Position numbers and translations under genes: made by a program. Source: Roseisalinus antarcticus (lineage in GTDB: Bacteria; Pseudomonadota; Alphaproteobacteria; Rhodobacterales; Rhodobacteraceae). From it: a stretch of DNA of 64,000 nt. Where the stretch lies: assembly GCF_900172355.1 (NCBI RefSeq), contig NZ_FWFZ01000013.1, positions 1 to 64,000 of the forward strand. Reading direction: 5' to 3'. Positions within the stretch are counted from its first letter, which is position 1. The number at the start of each line of letters is the position of its first letter. The notes below the pieces were generated by a model. The model saw only the letters and a program-made list of their open reading frames with translations. It was not told where the DNA came from and did not search any database. This document shows, piece by piece, positions 24,954 to 34,485 of this stretch.

Positions 24954-25729
24954 TGGTCAAACTCCTCGTAGGGATCGATCGAATATGGATCTATCTGGTC
25001 ATCCGCCGCGCTTTCACCAAGCTCGAACCGTCGGTTTTGCAGGTAAAGAAGCCGTGCTTGTGCGTAACTATCCGCACTTTCGTAGAGAATTGAATCGATG
25101 GTGGACCCGAAATCACCCCGTTCCACTATGATTTCGCCGACGCGGGCAATCGTGGCGTATTCCTGCTGATCGTAGGTCCCCATCTTCTCCAGCGGATCGA
25201 GAACGAGGTCGACGATCTCGCCCACCGCATCTCGTTCGGTCGACGGCCCAAGCAGCGGAAGCTCCAGATAGGCGCCCTCGGGCACGCCCCAGACGGCCAG
25301 CGTCTCGCCGAAATCGGTCGATTGCTCGGGCAGGCCCATCTTGCCGGCCCAGTCCACCAGACCGAGGGCGCCGATCGTCGTGTTTATGATGAACCGCATG
25401 GTGTTGATCGACACGCCTTCGCCGTCACCCTGCAGGGCGCCGTTGATGATCATGCCGGGCAGGCTCGCGTTGTCCGAAAAGTTGATGACCCAGTCGAAGG
25501 TGCCCGCCGGGGCCGCACCGACCACCTCGCCGGCCGGACGCAACACCGCCTGGTCGAGCCCACGGTTGAAGGCATGAACCTCCCGGTTCACCGGCTCGTA
25601 GGGATCGTTGAACTCGGCGCCGGGCTGGGGCTGACTGCACCCGGCAAGGCCGGCCGCAAGACCGATCACGGCAATCAACGAGCCTCGCAACGGGCCGATA
25701 CTGGGCGTTTGACGTCTCACGATGGTCAT
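24950..25729 (-). CDS. mlaA: Outer-membrane lipoprotein MlaA (VacJ)
   Basis: MlaA removes misplaced phospholipids from the outer leaflet of the outer membrane and hands them to MlaC. The 259-residue product has a lipoprotein signal with lipobox LAGC (C31), then the MlaA core: DPYEPVNREVHAFNRGLD, a central SINTMRFIINTTIGALGLVDWA and WGVPEGAYLELPLLGPST. The C-terminus (from about 235) is acidic. The start is uncertain: ATG at 25729 directly follows GGAGAGG, while a GTG three codons later (25720) has better spacing, and a TTG lies three codons upstream. It is first in the mlaA-mlaC-small gene set and diverges from the T1SS genes. Confidence 0.92.
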   Translation of the reverse strand: MTIVRRQTPSIGPLRGSLIAVIGLAAGLAGCSQPQPGAEFNDPYEPVNREVHAFNRGLDQAVLRPAGEVVGAAPAGTFDWVINFSDNASLPGMIINGALQGDGEGVSINTMRFIINTTIGALGLVDWAGKMGLPEQSTDFGETLAVWGVPEGAYLELPLLGPSTERDAVGEIVDLVLDPLEKMGTYDQQEYATIARVGEIIVERGDFGSTIDSILYESADSYAQARLLYLQNRRFELGESAADDQIDPYSIDPYEEFDQ

Positions 25730-25911
25730 CCTCTCCAAAACAGCAGCACACCGCCACAGGTTATTTCACGGCCAAGAAATCTTCGGGCAACATCGTTGGA
25801 AACGTGGTTAACGTTGTCCTCGGGAAACAGAAGATTTACCACCATCTGTCAAGAGACAGCGTAGAAGACCGACCAGAGGGGCGAAAATACGCACATGGCG
25901 ACCGGAAAACA

Positions 25912-27648
25912 ATGACAACCGACAGCACGAAAGAGGGCCGCGAGGAACTTGTCGCGGCAAGACGCGAAAGCCGCGGCCTCTACTGGTTCGTCGCGATCTT
26001 CAGCTTCTTCGTCAACATGCTGATGCTGACCGGGCCGCTCTACATGCTGAACGTCTATGACCGCGTGCTCGGGTCGCGGTCTCTGGAAACCCTCATCGCG
26101 CTGTCGGTCCTCGTCGGCTTTCTCTACACCACAATGGGCATCCTGGATTACACGCGCGGGCGCATCATGGGCCGGGTGGGAGCGCGCTTTCAGGCGCGGC
26201 TTGATCGTCGGGTCTTTGCTGCCGTGCTGAAGGCGACGAACACCGGACGGGCGCCCCGGCAGGCCAATACCGGGCTGCGGGACCTCGAATCCGTGCAGCG
26301 GCTGATCACCTCCCCCGCGCTGATGGCGGTGTTCGACCTGCCGTGGACACCGCTCTTCTTTCTGGGGATCTTCATCTTCCACCCGTTCCTGGGTTATCTC
26401 GCCCTCGGCGGCGCCGCCCTGCTGATCGCCGTCGCGCTGGCCAACCAGGCGTCAAGCCGGAAGCCCCTGGAAAAAGCCAATTCCGCGACCCTGCAGGCCG
26501 AGCTTCTGGGAAACCAGATCCGCTCCGAAAGCGAGATGGTGCACAGCCTCGGCATGCGCGGCGCGGCCTTTTCGCGCTGGAAGCTGTTGCGCGACAATTC
26601 GCTGGAGGCGACCGTCCAGGCCGCCGACGTGACCGGCACCTATGGGTCCATGACCAAGACGTTCCGGCTGGTGCTGCAATCGGCGATGCTGGGCCTCGGC
26701 GCGTTCCTCGTCCTGCGCCAGGAATTGACCCCCGGCGCGATGATCGCCGGATCCATCCTGCTCGGGCGGGCGCTCGCCCCTGTCGAGCTCCTTATTAACC
26801 AGTGGCCCCTGTTCCAGCGCGGCCGCGAAGGGTGGAGCAACCTTGCCGTCCTGCTGGGCGAGGTGAAGGAGGACGACCCCCGCACCGCCCTGCCGAAACC
26901 GCGCGCGATCCTCGAGGCGCAGCAGGTCACCGTCGTGCCCCCGGGCGAGCAACAGGCGGCCCTGCGGATGATCTCGTTCCGGGTCGAACCGGGGCAGGCG
27001 GTTGGGGTGATCGGCACCTCAGGCGCAGGCAAATCCACCCTGGCGCGGGCGATCACCGGGCTCTGGCGGACCGCCGGCGGCAAGATCCGCCTCGACGGGG
27101 CCGCGCTGGACCAGTACGACCCCGACGTGCTGGGCCACCACATCGGCTACCTGCCCCAGCGGGTGCAGCTTTTCGAGGGCACGATCAAGGAAAACATCGC
27201 CCGTATGGAGATGGAGCCGAACGACGCCGACGTCGTCAAGGCCGCGCAACGTGCCGCGGCGCACGAGATGATCCTGAAGCTGCCCGACGGCTACGACACC
27301 CGAGTGTCAGCCAACGGCGGCCGCCTGTCGGGCGGCCAGATCCAGCGAATAGGGCTGGCGCGGGCGATGTACGGCGATCCGGTGGTGCTGGTTCTGGATG
27401 AGCCGAACTCCAACCTCGACAACGACGGATCGGTGGCCCTGAACGGCGCGATCCGCGCGATGAAGGCCGAGGGCAAATGCATCCTTATCATGGCGCACCG
27501 TCCCGCGGCGATCCAGGAATGCGACCGGCTGCTGGTCATCGAGGACGGCGCCCGCCGCGCCTTTGGCCCCAAGGACGAGGTGCTCCGCGAAATGGTGCAG
27601 AACCATGACGTCATCCAGAAATCCAAGACCCCCGCGGGTGTGACATGA
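25912..27648 (+). CDS. Type I secretion system ABC permease/ATPase
   Basis: The 578-residue product fuses an exporter membrane domain (about 25-310, six helices) to an ATPase. Walker A is at 368-376 (GTSGAGKST), the signature LSGGQ at 472-476 and Walker B at about 492-497 (VLVLDE). Length and the lack of an N-terminal peptidase domain place it with PrtD/AprD-type transporters, which export RTX proteins. It is coupled to a HlyD adaptor by a 4-base overlap. I chose the ATG at 25912 because the upstream 36 codons look non-coding; no strong ribosome-binding site is seen. The outer-membrane TolC partner is not nearby. The RTX protein at 4.7 kb is a plausible substrate. Confidence 0.93.
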   Translation: MTTDSTKEGREELVAARRESRGLYWFVAIFSFFVNMLMLTGPLYMLNVYDRVLGSRSLETLIALSVLVGFLYTTMGILDYTRGRIMGRVGARFQARLDRRVFAAVLKATNTGRAPRQANTGLRDLESVQRLITSPALMAVFDLPWTPLFFLGIFIFHPFLGYLALGGAALLIAVALANQASSRKPLEKANSATLQAELLGNQIRSESEMVHSLGMRGAAFSRWKLLRDNSLEATVQAADVTGTYGSMTKTFRLVLQSAMLGLGAFLVLRQELTPGAMIAGSILLGRALAPVELLINQWPLFQRGREGWSNLAVLLGEVKEDDPRTALPKPRAILEAQQVTVVPPGEQQAALRMISFRVEPGQAVGVIGTSGAGKSTLARAITGLWRTAGGKIRLDGAALDQYDPDVLGHHIGYLPQRVQLFEGTIKENIARMEMEPNDADVVKAAQRAAAHEMILKLPDGYDTRVSANGGRLSGGQIQRIGLARAMYGDPVVLVLDEPNSNLDNDGSVALNGAIRAMKAEGKCILIMAHRPAAIQECDRLLVIEDGARRAFGPKDEVLREMVQNHDVIQKSKTPAGVT

Positions 27649-28949
27649 GCGCCGCCGTCCCCAACCGCTGGTCCGCCCGCAGACCGCTGATCATCGGCAC
27701 GCTCGCCCTGTTCATCCTGGTCGGCGGCTTCGGCTCCTGGGCGGTCGTGGCCCAGATCACGGGCGCGGTCATCGCCTCGGGCCGGATCGAGGTCGACCAG
27801 AACCGGCAGGTGATCCAGCACCCCGACGGCGGCGTCGTGTCCGAGATCATCGTCGACGAGGGCGACGCCGTCGAGGCAGGCGATCTGCTGATTCGCCTGG
27901 ACCCGGACGAGCTCTTGTCCGAACTCGCGGTGATCGAGGGGCAGCTCTTCGAAATGCTCGCCCGGCGCGGCCGGCTGGAGGCGGAGCGTGACGGCGCGAC
28001 CGATCTCGTGGTCGACCCCCTGCTGCTGGAGCAGCCGGAGGAGCGCGTGGGCGAGCTGGTCCAGGGCCAGCGCAACCTGTTCTTCGCCCGGCGTGAAAGC
28101 ATGGCCCGCGAGAAGGAACAGCTTGGCAAGCGCCGCGACCAGATCGCCGACCAGATCATCGGGATCCAGGCGCAGCAGGAATCGCTCAATTTGCAGCTTG
28201 GCTTCATCAACCAGGAGCTCGACGATCAGCGCAGCCTTCTCGACCGCGGCCTGGCCCAGGCCAGCCGTGTGCTCGCCCTGGAACGGGAGGCCGCCGACCT
28301 GTCGGGCCGCGCCGGCGAGCTGGCCGCCTCGATCGCCCAGGCCGAGGGCCGCATCACCGAGATCGACATCCAGCTTCTGGAGATCGAGGACAATCGCCGC
28401 GAAGAGGCGATCACCCGCCTGCGCGACCTGCAGTTCAACGAGTCCGAACTGGCCGAGCGACGGCGCGCCCTGCTGCGCCAGCTCGACCGGCTGGATATCC
28501 GCGCCCCGGTGTCGGGCATCGTCTATGGCCTGACGGTCTATGCCCCGCGTTCGGTCATCCGCGCGGCCGACCCGGTGATGTTCCTCGTCCCGCAGGACCG
28601 CCCGCTGGTGATCACCACCCAGGTCCTGCCCACCGATATCGACCAGATCCACCTGGGCCAGGAGGTCGCGCTGCGGTTCTCGGCCTTCGATCAGCGGCGC
28701 ACGCCCGAGCTTTACGGCAAGATCGTCACCATCTCGGCGGATGCCTTCCAGGACGACCAGACGCGGGTCAGCTATTACCGGGCCGAGATCGTCCTGAACG
28801 ACGGCGAGGCGGTGCGCCTGCCCGAGGGCATGACCATGATTCCCGGCATGCCGGTCGAGGCCTTCATCCGCACCGCCGAACGCTCTCCGATGGATTACCT
28901 TCTCAAGCCCGTCGCCGACTATTTCGCGAAGGCCTTCCGCGAAAATTGA
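27645..28949 (+). CDS. HlyD-family type I secretion periplasmic adaptor
   Basis: The 434-residue product is the membrane-fusion part of a T1SS and bridges the ABC exporter to TolC. It has one N-terminal membrane helix (about 17-38), then the lipoyl/barrel halves ([19 protein letters not shown] at about 60-80; [13 protein letters not shown] at about 285) separated by a long coiled-coil hairpin (about 95-270). The C-terminal [15 protein letters not shown] is typical of PrtE/AprE-like adaptors. It starts inside the stop codon of the ABC gene (ATGA). Confidence 0.95.
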   Translation: MSAAVPNRWSARRPLIIGTLALFILVGGFGSWAVVAQITGAVIASGRIEVDQNRQVIQHPDGGVVSEIIVDEGDAVEAGDLLIRLDPDELLSELAVIEGQLFEMLARRGRLEAERDGATDLVVDPLLLEQPEERVGELVQGQRNLFFARRESMAREKEQLGKRRDQIADQIIGIQAQQESLNLQLGFINQELDDQRSLLDRGLAQASRVLALEREAADLSGRAGELAASIAQAEGRITEIDIQLLEIEDNRREEAITRLRDLQFNESELAERRRALLRQLDRLDIRAPVSGIVYGLTVYAPRSVIRAADPVMFLVPQDRPLVITTQVLPTDIDQIHLGQEVALRFSAFDQRRTPELYGKIVTISADAFQDDQTRVSYYRAEIVLNDGEAVRLPEGMTMIPGMPVEAFIRTAERSPMDYLLKPVADYFAKAFREN

Positions 28950-29025
28950 GCCGCGCCGCGCCTGCCGCCTTGGCAAGGCGCCGGGCCGCCCCTAGGGTCG
29001 CGCCGAAACGCACGGAGGATTTTCC

Positions 29026-29499
29026 ATGAGCGGACAGATCGAGAGCCGGCTGGCAGAGCTTGGCATCACCTTCCCCGACGCGGGCGAGATGCCCAAGGCG
29101 GCCGGAAACTACCTGCCCTACGTCATCGATGGCGACCTCGTCTATGCCTCCGGCCAGATCAGCCAGGGCCCCGAGGGCCTTGTGCTCGGGCGGCTGGGTG
29201 AAACGATGGAGGTGGCCGACGGGGCCGCCGCCGCGCGGCTCTGCGGCATCCAGTTGCTGACACAGGTGCGGCTTGCCTGCGGTGGCGACCTCGACCGGCT
29301 GAAGCAGGTGGTCAAGCTGACCGGATTTGTCAACTCGACCCCCGCGTTCACGGATCAGCCGAAGGTCATCAACGGCTGCTCGGACTTCTTCGTCGAGGCG
29401 CTGGGCGACATTGGCCGTCACGCCCGCTCGGCCGTCGGCGTCGCCGCCCTGCCGCTCGGCGTCGCGGTCGAGATCGAAGGCATCTTCCGAATCGGCTGA
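29026..29499 (+). CDS. RidA-family (YjgF) protein
   Basis: RidA-type proteins deaminate reactive enamine/imine intermediates released by PLP enzymes. The 157-residue product is of the longer subgroup (canonical RidA is about 130). Conserved family parts are seen, including YASGQISQGPEG, VKLTGFVNSTPAFTDQPKVINGCSDFF and RSAVGVAALPLGVAVEIEGI. R134, the likely carboxylate-binding arginine, lies in the RSAVGVAALP motif. An excellent GGAGG site precedes the ATG. The next gene starts 4 bases after the stop, so it begins a five-gene run up to mscS. Confidence 0.9.
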   Translation: MSGQIESRLAELGITFPDAGEMPKAAGNYLPYVIDGDLVYASGQISQGPEGLVLGRLGETMEVADGAAAARLCGIQLLTQVRLACGGDLDRLKQVVKLTGFVNSTPAFTDQPKVINGCSDFFVEALGDIGRHARSAVGVAALPLGVAVEIEGIFRIG

Positions 29500-29503
29500 C
29501 CCG

Positions 29504-30319
29504 ATGCGCCTCGACCCCGCCTTTCTGGCCGGTCCGTTGGCCCATCGGGCCCTGCATGACATCACGCAAGGCAGGCCGGAAAACAGCCGCGCCGCCGTCG
29601 CCGCAGCCATTGCGGCGGGCTACGGGATCGAAATCGATGTCCAGACCTCGGCGGACGGGGTGGCGATGGTGTTTCACGACGTTGACCTCGCCCGCCTCAC
29701 CGGGGCCTCCGGGGCCATCGCGCAGCAGACGGCCCGAACCCTCGGCGCAACGAGGCTGAAGAGGAGCGAAGAGGGCATCCCGACCTTGGCCGAAATCCTG
29801 GCCCAGGTCGCGGGCCGGGTTCCGGTGCTGGTCGAAATCAAGGACCAGGACGGCGCGATGGGCCCCAATGTCGGGACGCTGGAGCAGGCCGTCGCCGAGA
29901 CCCTCAGGGGCTACACCGGCCCCGTCGCGGTCATGTCGTTCAACCCGCACAGCGTCGCCGCGATGGCGAGGGCCGCCCCGGAGGTCCCCCGGGGCCTCAC
30001 CACCTGCGCCTTCCGGCGTCCGTCCTGGCCGACGGTGCCCGAGCGCACCCGCCACCGTCTGAGAGAGATCCCGGATTTCGCGGATGTCGGCGCCTGTTTC
30101 GTCAGCCACGATGCACAGGATCTCGGCCGCCCCCGCCTCGCCGAACTGAGGACCCGGGGGGTTGCGGTCCTGTGCTGGACCATCCGCTCTCCCGACGCCG
30201 AGGCGGCCGCGCGACGACATGCCGACACCGTCACCTTCGAAGGCTATCTGCCTCCGCCCGGCCCCCTTGGCCTGTCGGGAGCGCGGCCCCTTGACCCAGA
30301 CCGCCCGAGGCCCACCTGA
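29504..30319 (+). CDS. Glycerophosphodiester phosphodiesterase
   Basis: The enzyme hydrolyses glycerophosphodiesters from phospholipids to glycerol-3-phosphate and an alcohol. The 271-residue product is a TIM-barrel GDPD with the expected catalytic residues: HR at 14-15, EN at 26-27, E43/D45 in IEIDVQ and HD at 58-59. VLVEIKD supplies a further metal ligand. No signal peptide is seen, so it is cytoplasmic. The C-terminus (from about 245) is Pro/Arg-rich and non-conserved. It is packed between ridA and the FemAB-like gene with 4-5 base gaps. Confidence 0.93.
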   Translation: MRLDPAFLAGPLAHRALHDITQGRPENSRAAVAAAIAAGYGIEIDVQTSADGVAMVFHDVDLARLTGASGAIAQQTARTLGATRLKRSEEGIPTLAEILAQVAGRVPVLVEIKDQDGAMGPNVGTLEQAVAETLRGYTGPVAVMSFNPHSVAAMARAAPEVPRGLTTCAFRRPSWPTVPERTRHRLREIPDFADVGACFVSHDAQDLGRPRLAELRTRGVAVLCWTIRSPDAEAAARRHADTVTFEGYLPPPGPLGLSGARPLDPDRPRPT

Positions 30320-30324
30320 CCTTC

Positions 30325-31512
30325 ATGGACGGTTCAGAAATAGAGATCACAGCGCACCCGTCGTTCTCCGACGTCGTCGCGGAGGACTGGGATGCCTGCG
30401 CCTCCCCCGAGGCGGCCGCCGGTGGCGCCCCCAATGACCCGTTCACCACCCATCGCTTTCTGAAGGCGCTAGAGGACAGCGGTTCCGTCGGGCCCGGCAC
30501 CGGCTGGCAGCCCCGCTATCTGACCGCCCGTATGGACGGAGAGATGATGGCCGCGGCGCCGCTCTATGCCAAGAGCCACAGCCAGGGCGAGTACATCTTC
30601 GACCACAACTGGGCCCATGCCTACGAGAATGCGGGCGGGCGCTATTACCCCAAGCTGCAGATTGCCGCGCCCTTCACGCCCGCCACCGGCCGCCGCTTTC
30701 TGACGCGGCCGGGCTACGACGCCGAGGGCATGGCCGCGCTGGTGCAGGGCGCCGTGCAAATCGCGGCCGAGAACCAGATCGCGACCGTTCACGCCACGTT
30801 CTGCACCGAGGCCGAGGCCCTGGCCGGGGCGGAAATGGGCCTGCTGCACCGGGTAATGCAACAATATCACTGGGAAAACCGCGACTACGCCGATTTCGAC
30901 GGATTTCTCGCCGACCTCTCCAGCCGCAAGCGCAAGAACATCCGCAAGGAACGCGCCACCGCCCAGGGCTTCGGCGGAGAGATCGTCTCGTTGACCGGCG
31001 ACGCGATCGAGCCCTGGCACTGGGACTACTTCTGGCGTTTCTACCAGGACACCGGGGCCCGGAAATGGGGGCAGCCCTACCTGACCCGCCAGTTCTTCGA
31101 CATCGCGCAACAGACGATGCGCGACGACATCTTGCTGTGCCTGGCCCTGCAGGACGGCCGCCCGGTGGCCGGTGCGCTCAATTTCATAGGGCGCGAGCGG
31201 CTGTTCGGGCGCTACTGGGGCTGCACCGAACATCATCCCTGCCTGCATTTCGAACTGTGCTATTATCAGGCCATCGACTGGGCCATCGCCCATGGCCTGA
31301 AGACCGTCGAGGCCGGGGCGCAGGGCGAACACAAGCTCGCCCGGGGCTATCTGCCCGTCACCACCCACTCGCTTCACTGGATCGGCGATCCGGGCTTTCG
31401 CGACGCCGTCGCCCGCTACCTGGAGGCGGAACGCGCCGCCGTCGGGGAAGAGATCGAGATCCTCACGGGCTACGGCCCATTCAAACGCGCAAACGTGGAG
31501 GAACAGCAATGA
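30325..31512 (+). CDS. FemAB-like GNAT acyltransferase
   Basis: The 395-residue product fits the FemAB_like / peptidogalycan biosynthesis family, made of two GNAT folds. Recognisable parts are DPFTTHRFLKALEDSGSVG at about 37-55, the YFDHNWAHAYENAGGRYYPKLQ-like stretch, SSRKRKNIRKER at about 200, and LCYYQAIDWAIAHGLKTVEAGAQGEHKLARG near 310-340. The substrate is unknown; family names suggest aminoacyl or acyl transfer. The last four bases overlap the phhB start (ATGA). Confidence 0.85.
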   Translation: MDGSEIEITAHPSFSDVVAEDWDACASPEAAAGGAPNDPFTTHRFLKALEDSGSVGPGTGWQPRYLTARMDGEMMAAAPLYAKSHSQGEYIFDHNWAHAYENAGGRYYPKLQIAAPFTPATGRRFLTRPGYDAEGMAALVQGAVQIAAENQIATVHATFCTEAEALAGAEMGLLHRVMQQYHWENRDYADFDGFLADLSSRKRKNIRKERATAQGFGGEIVSLTGDAIEPWHWDYFWRFYQDTGARKWGQPYLTRQFFDIAQQTMRDDILLCLALQDGRPVAGALNFIGRERLFGRYWGCTEHHPCLHFELCYYQAIDWAIAHGLKTVEAGAQGEHKLARGYLPVTTHSLHWIGDPGFRDAVARYLEAERAAVGEEIEILTGYGPFKRANVEEQQ

Positions 31513-31796
31513 CCGACCCGATCAGCGACACCCAGAAGACCGAGGCCACCCAATCCGGCTGGACCGTCGAGGACGGTGGCGAGGCGATGACCAAGTCCTT
31601 CGTCTTCGCCAATTTCGTCGAGGCCTTCGGCTTCATGGCCCGGGCGGCGATCTGGGCCGAAAAGCTCAACCATCACCCCGAATGGTCGAACGTCTACAAG
31701 ACGGTCGATGTCCGGCTGACGACCCATGACACTGGCGGTCTAAGCGCACTTGATGCAGAACTCGCGGCCAAGATGGACCAACTCGCAGCAGGATAA
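31509..31796 (+). CDS. phhB: Pterin-4a-carbinolamine dehydratase
   Basis: The 95-residue product is a complete PCD/DCoH domain. H55 and H56 in EKLNHHPEW and H73 in VRLTTHDTGGLS are the catalytic residues. The enzyme recycles 4a-hydroxytetrahydrobiopterin; in bacteria lacking phenylalanine hydroxylase it may serve molybdopterin or another pterin-dependent process. No hydroxylase gene is in the window. It overlaps the FemAB-like gene by 4 bases, and its TAA directly abuts the mscS ATG. Confidence 0.94.
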   Translation: MTDPISDTQKTEATQSGWTVEDGGEAMTKSFVFANFVEAFGFMARAAIWAEKLNHHPEWSNVYKTVDVRLTTHDTGGLSALDAELAAKMDQLAAG

Positions 31797-32651
31797 ATGC
31801 AGAAACTTCTGAATACCGAAATCTGGCAGGGCACCACGCTCGCCGACATCTTCACTCTGGAATTCCTGGCCGGCCTTCTGGGCAATGTGCTGGCCGCGGC
31901 CGCGATCCTGGTGCTGGGCCTGTTCATCGCCCGCACGGTCCGCCGCCGGATCGACAGGATCGCCGAGCGCAACAGGGTCACGGACAAGGCCCTGTTCGGC
32001 TTTCTTGGCGATCTCGCCTGGTACGGGATCTTCGCCTTCACCCTGCTTTTCGTGCTCAACACCTTCGGGGTGCGCACGACGAGCGTGGTGGCCCTGTTCG
32101 GTGCGGCGGGCCTCGCCATCGGCCTGGCGCTTCAGGGCACGCTGTCGAACCTTGCCGCCGGGGTGATGCTGATCTTCTTCCGGCCGATCAAGATCGGCGA
32201 TTTCGTCGTCGTCAACGGCGTCATGGGCACGGTCAAGGACATTTCAATGAACTATACCGAGCTTGCCGACCTTCAGAATGTCCAGCACATCGTCCCCAAT
32301 TCGCAGGTCTGGGGCAGCACGATCCTGAACTACTCGGCCTATGACACACGGCGCGTCGAATGGTCGTTCGGCGTAGGCTACGGGGCCAATCTGGCGCAGG
32401 CCGAGGCGGTGATACGCGAGACGATCATGAACGACCCCCGCGCCCATGCGGAGCCGGAGCCCTTCATCCAGGTCAACAACCTCGGCGACAGCTCGGTCGA
32501 TTTCCTGGCTCGGATCTGGTGTGCCGCGGCCGATGCCTACGGCTTTCAGACCGACATGACCCGCAAGGTCAAGGAGGCGCTGGATGCCGCAGGGGTCCCG
32601 ATCCCGTTCCCGACGCGCACGCTGCTGATGCAGCAGGACAGCGCGGGCTGA
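31797..32651 (+). CDS. Small-conductance mechanosensitive channel (MscS family)
   Basis: The 284-residue product has three membrane helices. The third, pore-lining one contains the Ala/Gly-rich AAGLAIGLALQGTLSNLAAGVMLIFFRPIKIGD (about 100-135). The beta and alpha/beta vestibule domains follow. It opens under osmotic downshock to release solutes. It is the last gene of the ridA to mscS run, immediately after phhB (TAAATG), and faces the peroxiredoxin gene from the opposite strand. Confidence 0.95.
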   Translation: MQKLLNTEIWQGTTLADIFTLEFLAGLLGNVLAAAAILVLGLFIARTVRRRIDRIAERNRVTDKALFGFLGDLAWYGIFAFTLLFVLNTFGVRTTSVVALFGAAGLAIGLALQGTLSNLAAGVMLIFFRPIKIGDFVVVNGVMGTVKDISMNYTELADLQNVQHIVPNSQVWGSTILNYSAYDTRRVEWSFGVGYGANLAQAEAVIRETIMNDPRAHAEPEPFIQVNNLGDSSVDFLARIWCAAADAYGFQTDMTRKVKEALDAAGVPIPFPTRTLLMQQDSAG

Positions 32652-32702
32652 CGCTCCCGGTTATGCGGGGCCACTCGCATATCCGGCGCGTCGGCGTGGT
32701 GC

Positions 32703-33191
32703 TCAGATCGCCTCGACCAGCGTCTCGCCCGCCGAGCGTTCGCAGACGCCGGCCCCTTCCTCGGGGTTGAAGACCTTCACCACTCCGTCCTCGACGAACA
32801 TCGCGTAGCGCAGCGACCGGCCGTAGAACCCGGCGGGCGGCGCCGTGAAATCCATACCGATCGCCTTGGCGAAATCGCCCGACGCGTCGGCCAGCATGGT
32901 GATCCCCGCGGCCGTCGCCCCGGTGCTCTCGCCCCAGGCCTTCATGACGAAGGGGTCGTTGACGGCGGTGCAGATCACCTCGTCCACGCCCTTGGCCTTC
33001 AGCGCGTCCATCGAGCGGATGAAGCTGGGCACGTGGGCGGTCGTGCAGGTCCCGGTATAGGCCCCGGGAAGCCCGAAAAGCGCGACCTTGCGCCCCTTGA
33101 GGCGCTCTGAAAGCGCGACCCCCTCGGGCCCCGAGCTCCCCATCCGCAGCATCGTCGCCTCGGGCAGCGTATCCCCAACCGCAATCGTCAT
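32703..33191 (-). CDS. Prx5-type peroxiredoxin
   Basis: This thiol peroxidase reduces hydrogen peroxide and organic hydroperoxides. The 162-residue product has peroxidatic C49 in PGAYTGTCTTAHVP, the Prx5 signature. It also has C74 and a late C150 in GVCERSAGE, the position used by plant-type PrxII/Prx5 proteins. Reductant is likely glutaredoxin or thioredoxin. I chose the second ATG (33191), which has AAGGGG 6 bases upstream; the first lies on top of that site. It diverges from the ferredoxin-reductase-like gene with about 80 bases between, so a shared redox-linked promoter region is possible. Confidence 0.93.
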   Translation of the reverse strand: MTIAVGDTLPEATMLRMGSSGPEGVALSERLKGRKVALFGLPGAYTGTCTTAHVPSFIRSMDALKAKGVDEVICTAVNDPFVMKAWGESTGATAAGITMLADASGDFAKAIGMDFTAPPAGFYGRSLRYAMFVEDGVVKVFNPEEGAGVCERSAGETLVEAI

Positions 33192-33273
33192 CGGCATCCC
33201 CTTTGTCTGGATTTCCCTTTACTGAACGGGCATATAGGCTTGGCTTTCAAGCTCGCCAGTGGGAGATCTGAAT

Positions 33274-34485
33274 ATGGCGCATTTCGTTGTGGTCGGGGCC
33301 GGGCAGGCCGGGGCCTCTCTCGTGGCGAAGCTCAGGTCCGAGGGCTTCGACGGCGAGATCACCCTGATCGGTGCCGAACCCGTGCCGCCCTATCAGCGCC
33401 CGCCCCTCTCGAAGGCCTATCTGCTTGGAGAGATGGAGGAATCCCGTCTCTACCTGCGCCCTGCCAACTGGTACGAGGACAACCGAGTCGCCCTGCGCAC
33501 CGGGACCCGAGTGACCGGCATCGACCGCGCGGCCCGGACGCTGGAGCTCGAGGCAGGCGAGACGCTGGGCTATGACGCGCTGGCGCTGACAACCGGGGCC
33601 CATCCGCGCACCCTGCCCGCCAGCATCGGCGGCGCGTTGGATGGCGTCTATTGCATGCGCGACCTTGCCGACGCCGACACCATGGCGCCCGAGTTTGCCG
33701 AAGGCGCCCGGCTTCTGGTGATCGGTGGCGGCTATATCGGGCTTGAGGCGGCCGCGGTCGCCGCCAAGAAGGGGCTGTCCGTCACCCTCGTCGAGATGGC
33801 CCCCCGCATCCTGCAGCGTGTGGCGGCCGAGGCGACGTCGGATTTCTTCCGCGCCCTGCACCGCGATCACGGCGTCGATATCCGCGAGGGCGTCGGCCTT
33901 GACCACCTGACCGGCACCGAGCGGGTGACCGGCGCGGTCCTGACCGACGGCGCCAGCGTCGAGGTCGATTTCGTGATCGTCGGCGTCGGCATCGCGCCGG
34001 CCGGCATCCTCGCCGAAAGTGCCGGGCTCGCCATGGACAACGGCATTGCCACCGATGCCCACGGTCGCACGTCCGACCCGCATATCTGGGCCGCCGGCGA
34101 TTGCGCGAGCTTTCCCTACAAGGGCCACCGCATCCGGCTGGAGAGCGTGGGCAACGCCATCGACATGGCCGAGACCGTGGCGCAGAACATGATGGGCGGG
34201 AAGGTGGACTACGAGGCCAAGCCCTGGTTCTGGTCGGATCAATACGATTGCAAGCTTCAGATCGGCGGGCTCAACATGGGCTATGACGCGGTCCATACCC
34301 GGCGCGGCGAGGGGGCCGGCGTGTCGCATTGGTATTACCTCGGGGACCAGTTGCTTGCGGTGGACGCCATGAACGACCCACGCAGCTACATGATCGGCAA
34401 GCGTCTGATCGAAATGGGCAAATCCCCCGCCCCCGAGGTCATCACCGACCCGGACACCAACATGAAGGCCCTGTTGAAAGGGTGA
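33274..34485 (+). CDS. FAD/NAD(P)-dependent ferredoxin reductase-like protein
   Basis: The 403-residue product belongs to the rhodocoxin/putidaredoxin reductase family. It has an FAD-binding GAGQAG at 8-13, PYQRPPLSKAYL near residue 42, an NAD-binding GGGYIGLEAAA at about 151-161, and WAAGDCASFP near 275. These enzymes pass electrons from NADH to a ferredoxin serving an oxygenase. Neither a ferredoxin nor a P450 lies beside it, so the partner is unknown. The ATG at 33274 has GGGAG 8 bases upstream. Its last codons overlap the rsmD start (GTGA). Confidence 0.92.
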   Translation: MAHFVVVGAGQAGASLVAKLRSEGFDGEITLIGAEPVPPYQRPPLSKAYLLGEMEESRLYLRPANWYEDNRVALRTGTRVTGIDRAARTLELEAGETLGYDALALTTGAHPRTLPASIGGALDGVYCMRDLADADTMAPEFAEGARLLVIGGGYIGLEAAAVAAKKGLSVTLVEMAPRILQRVAAEATSDFFRALHRDHGVDIREGVGLDHLTGTERVTGAVLTDGASVEVDFVIVGVGIAPAGILAESAGLAMDNGIATDAHGRTSDPHIWAAGDCASFPYKGHRIRLESVGNAIDMAETVAQNMMGGKVDYEAKPWFWSDQYDCKLQIGGLNMGYDAVHTRRGEGAGVSHWYYLGDQLLAVDAMNDPRSYMIGKRLIEMGKSPAPEVITDPDTNMKALLKG

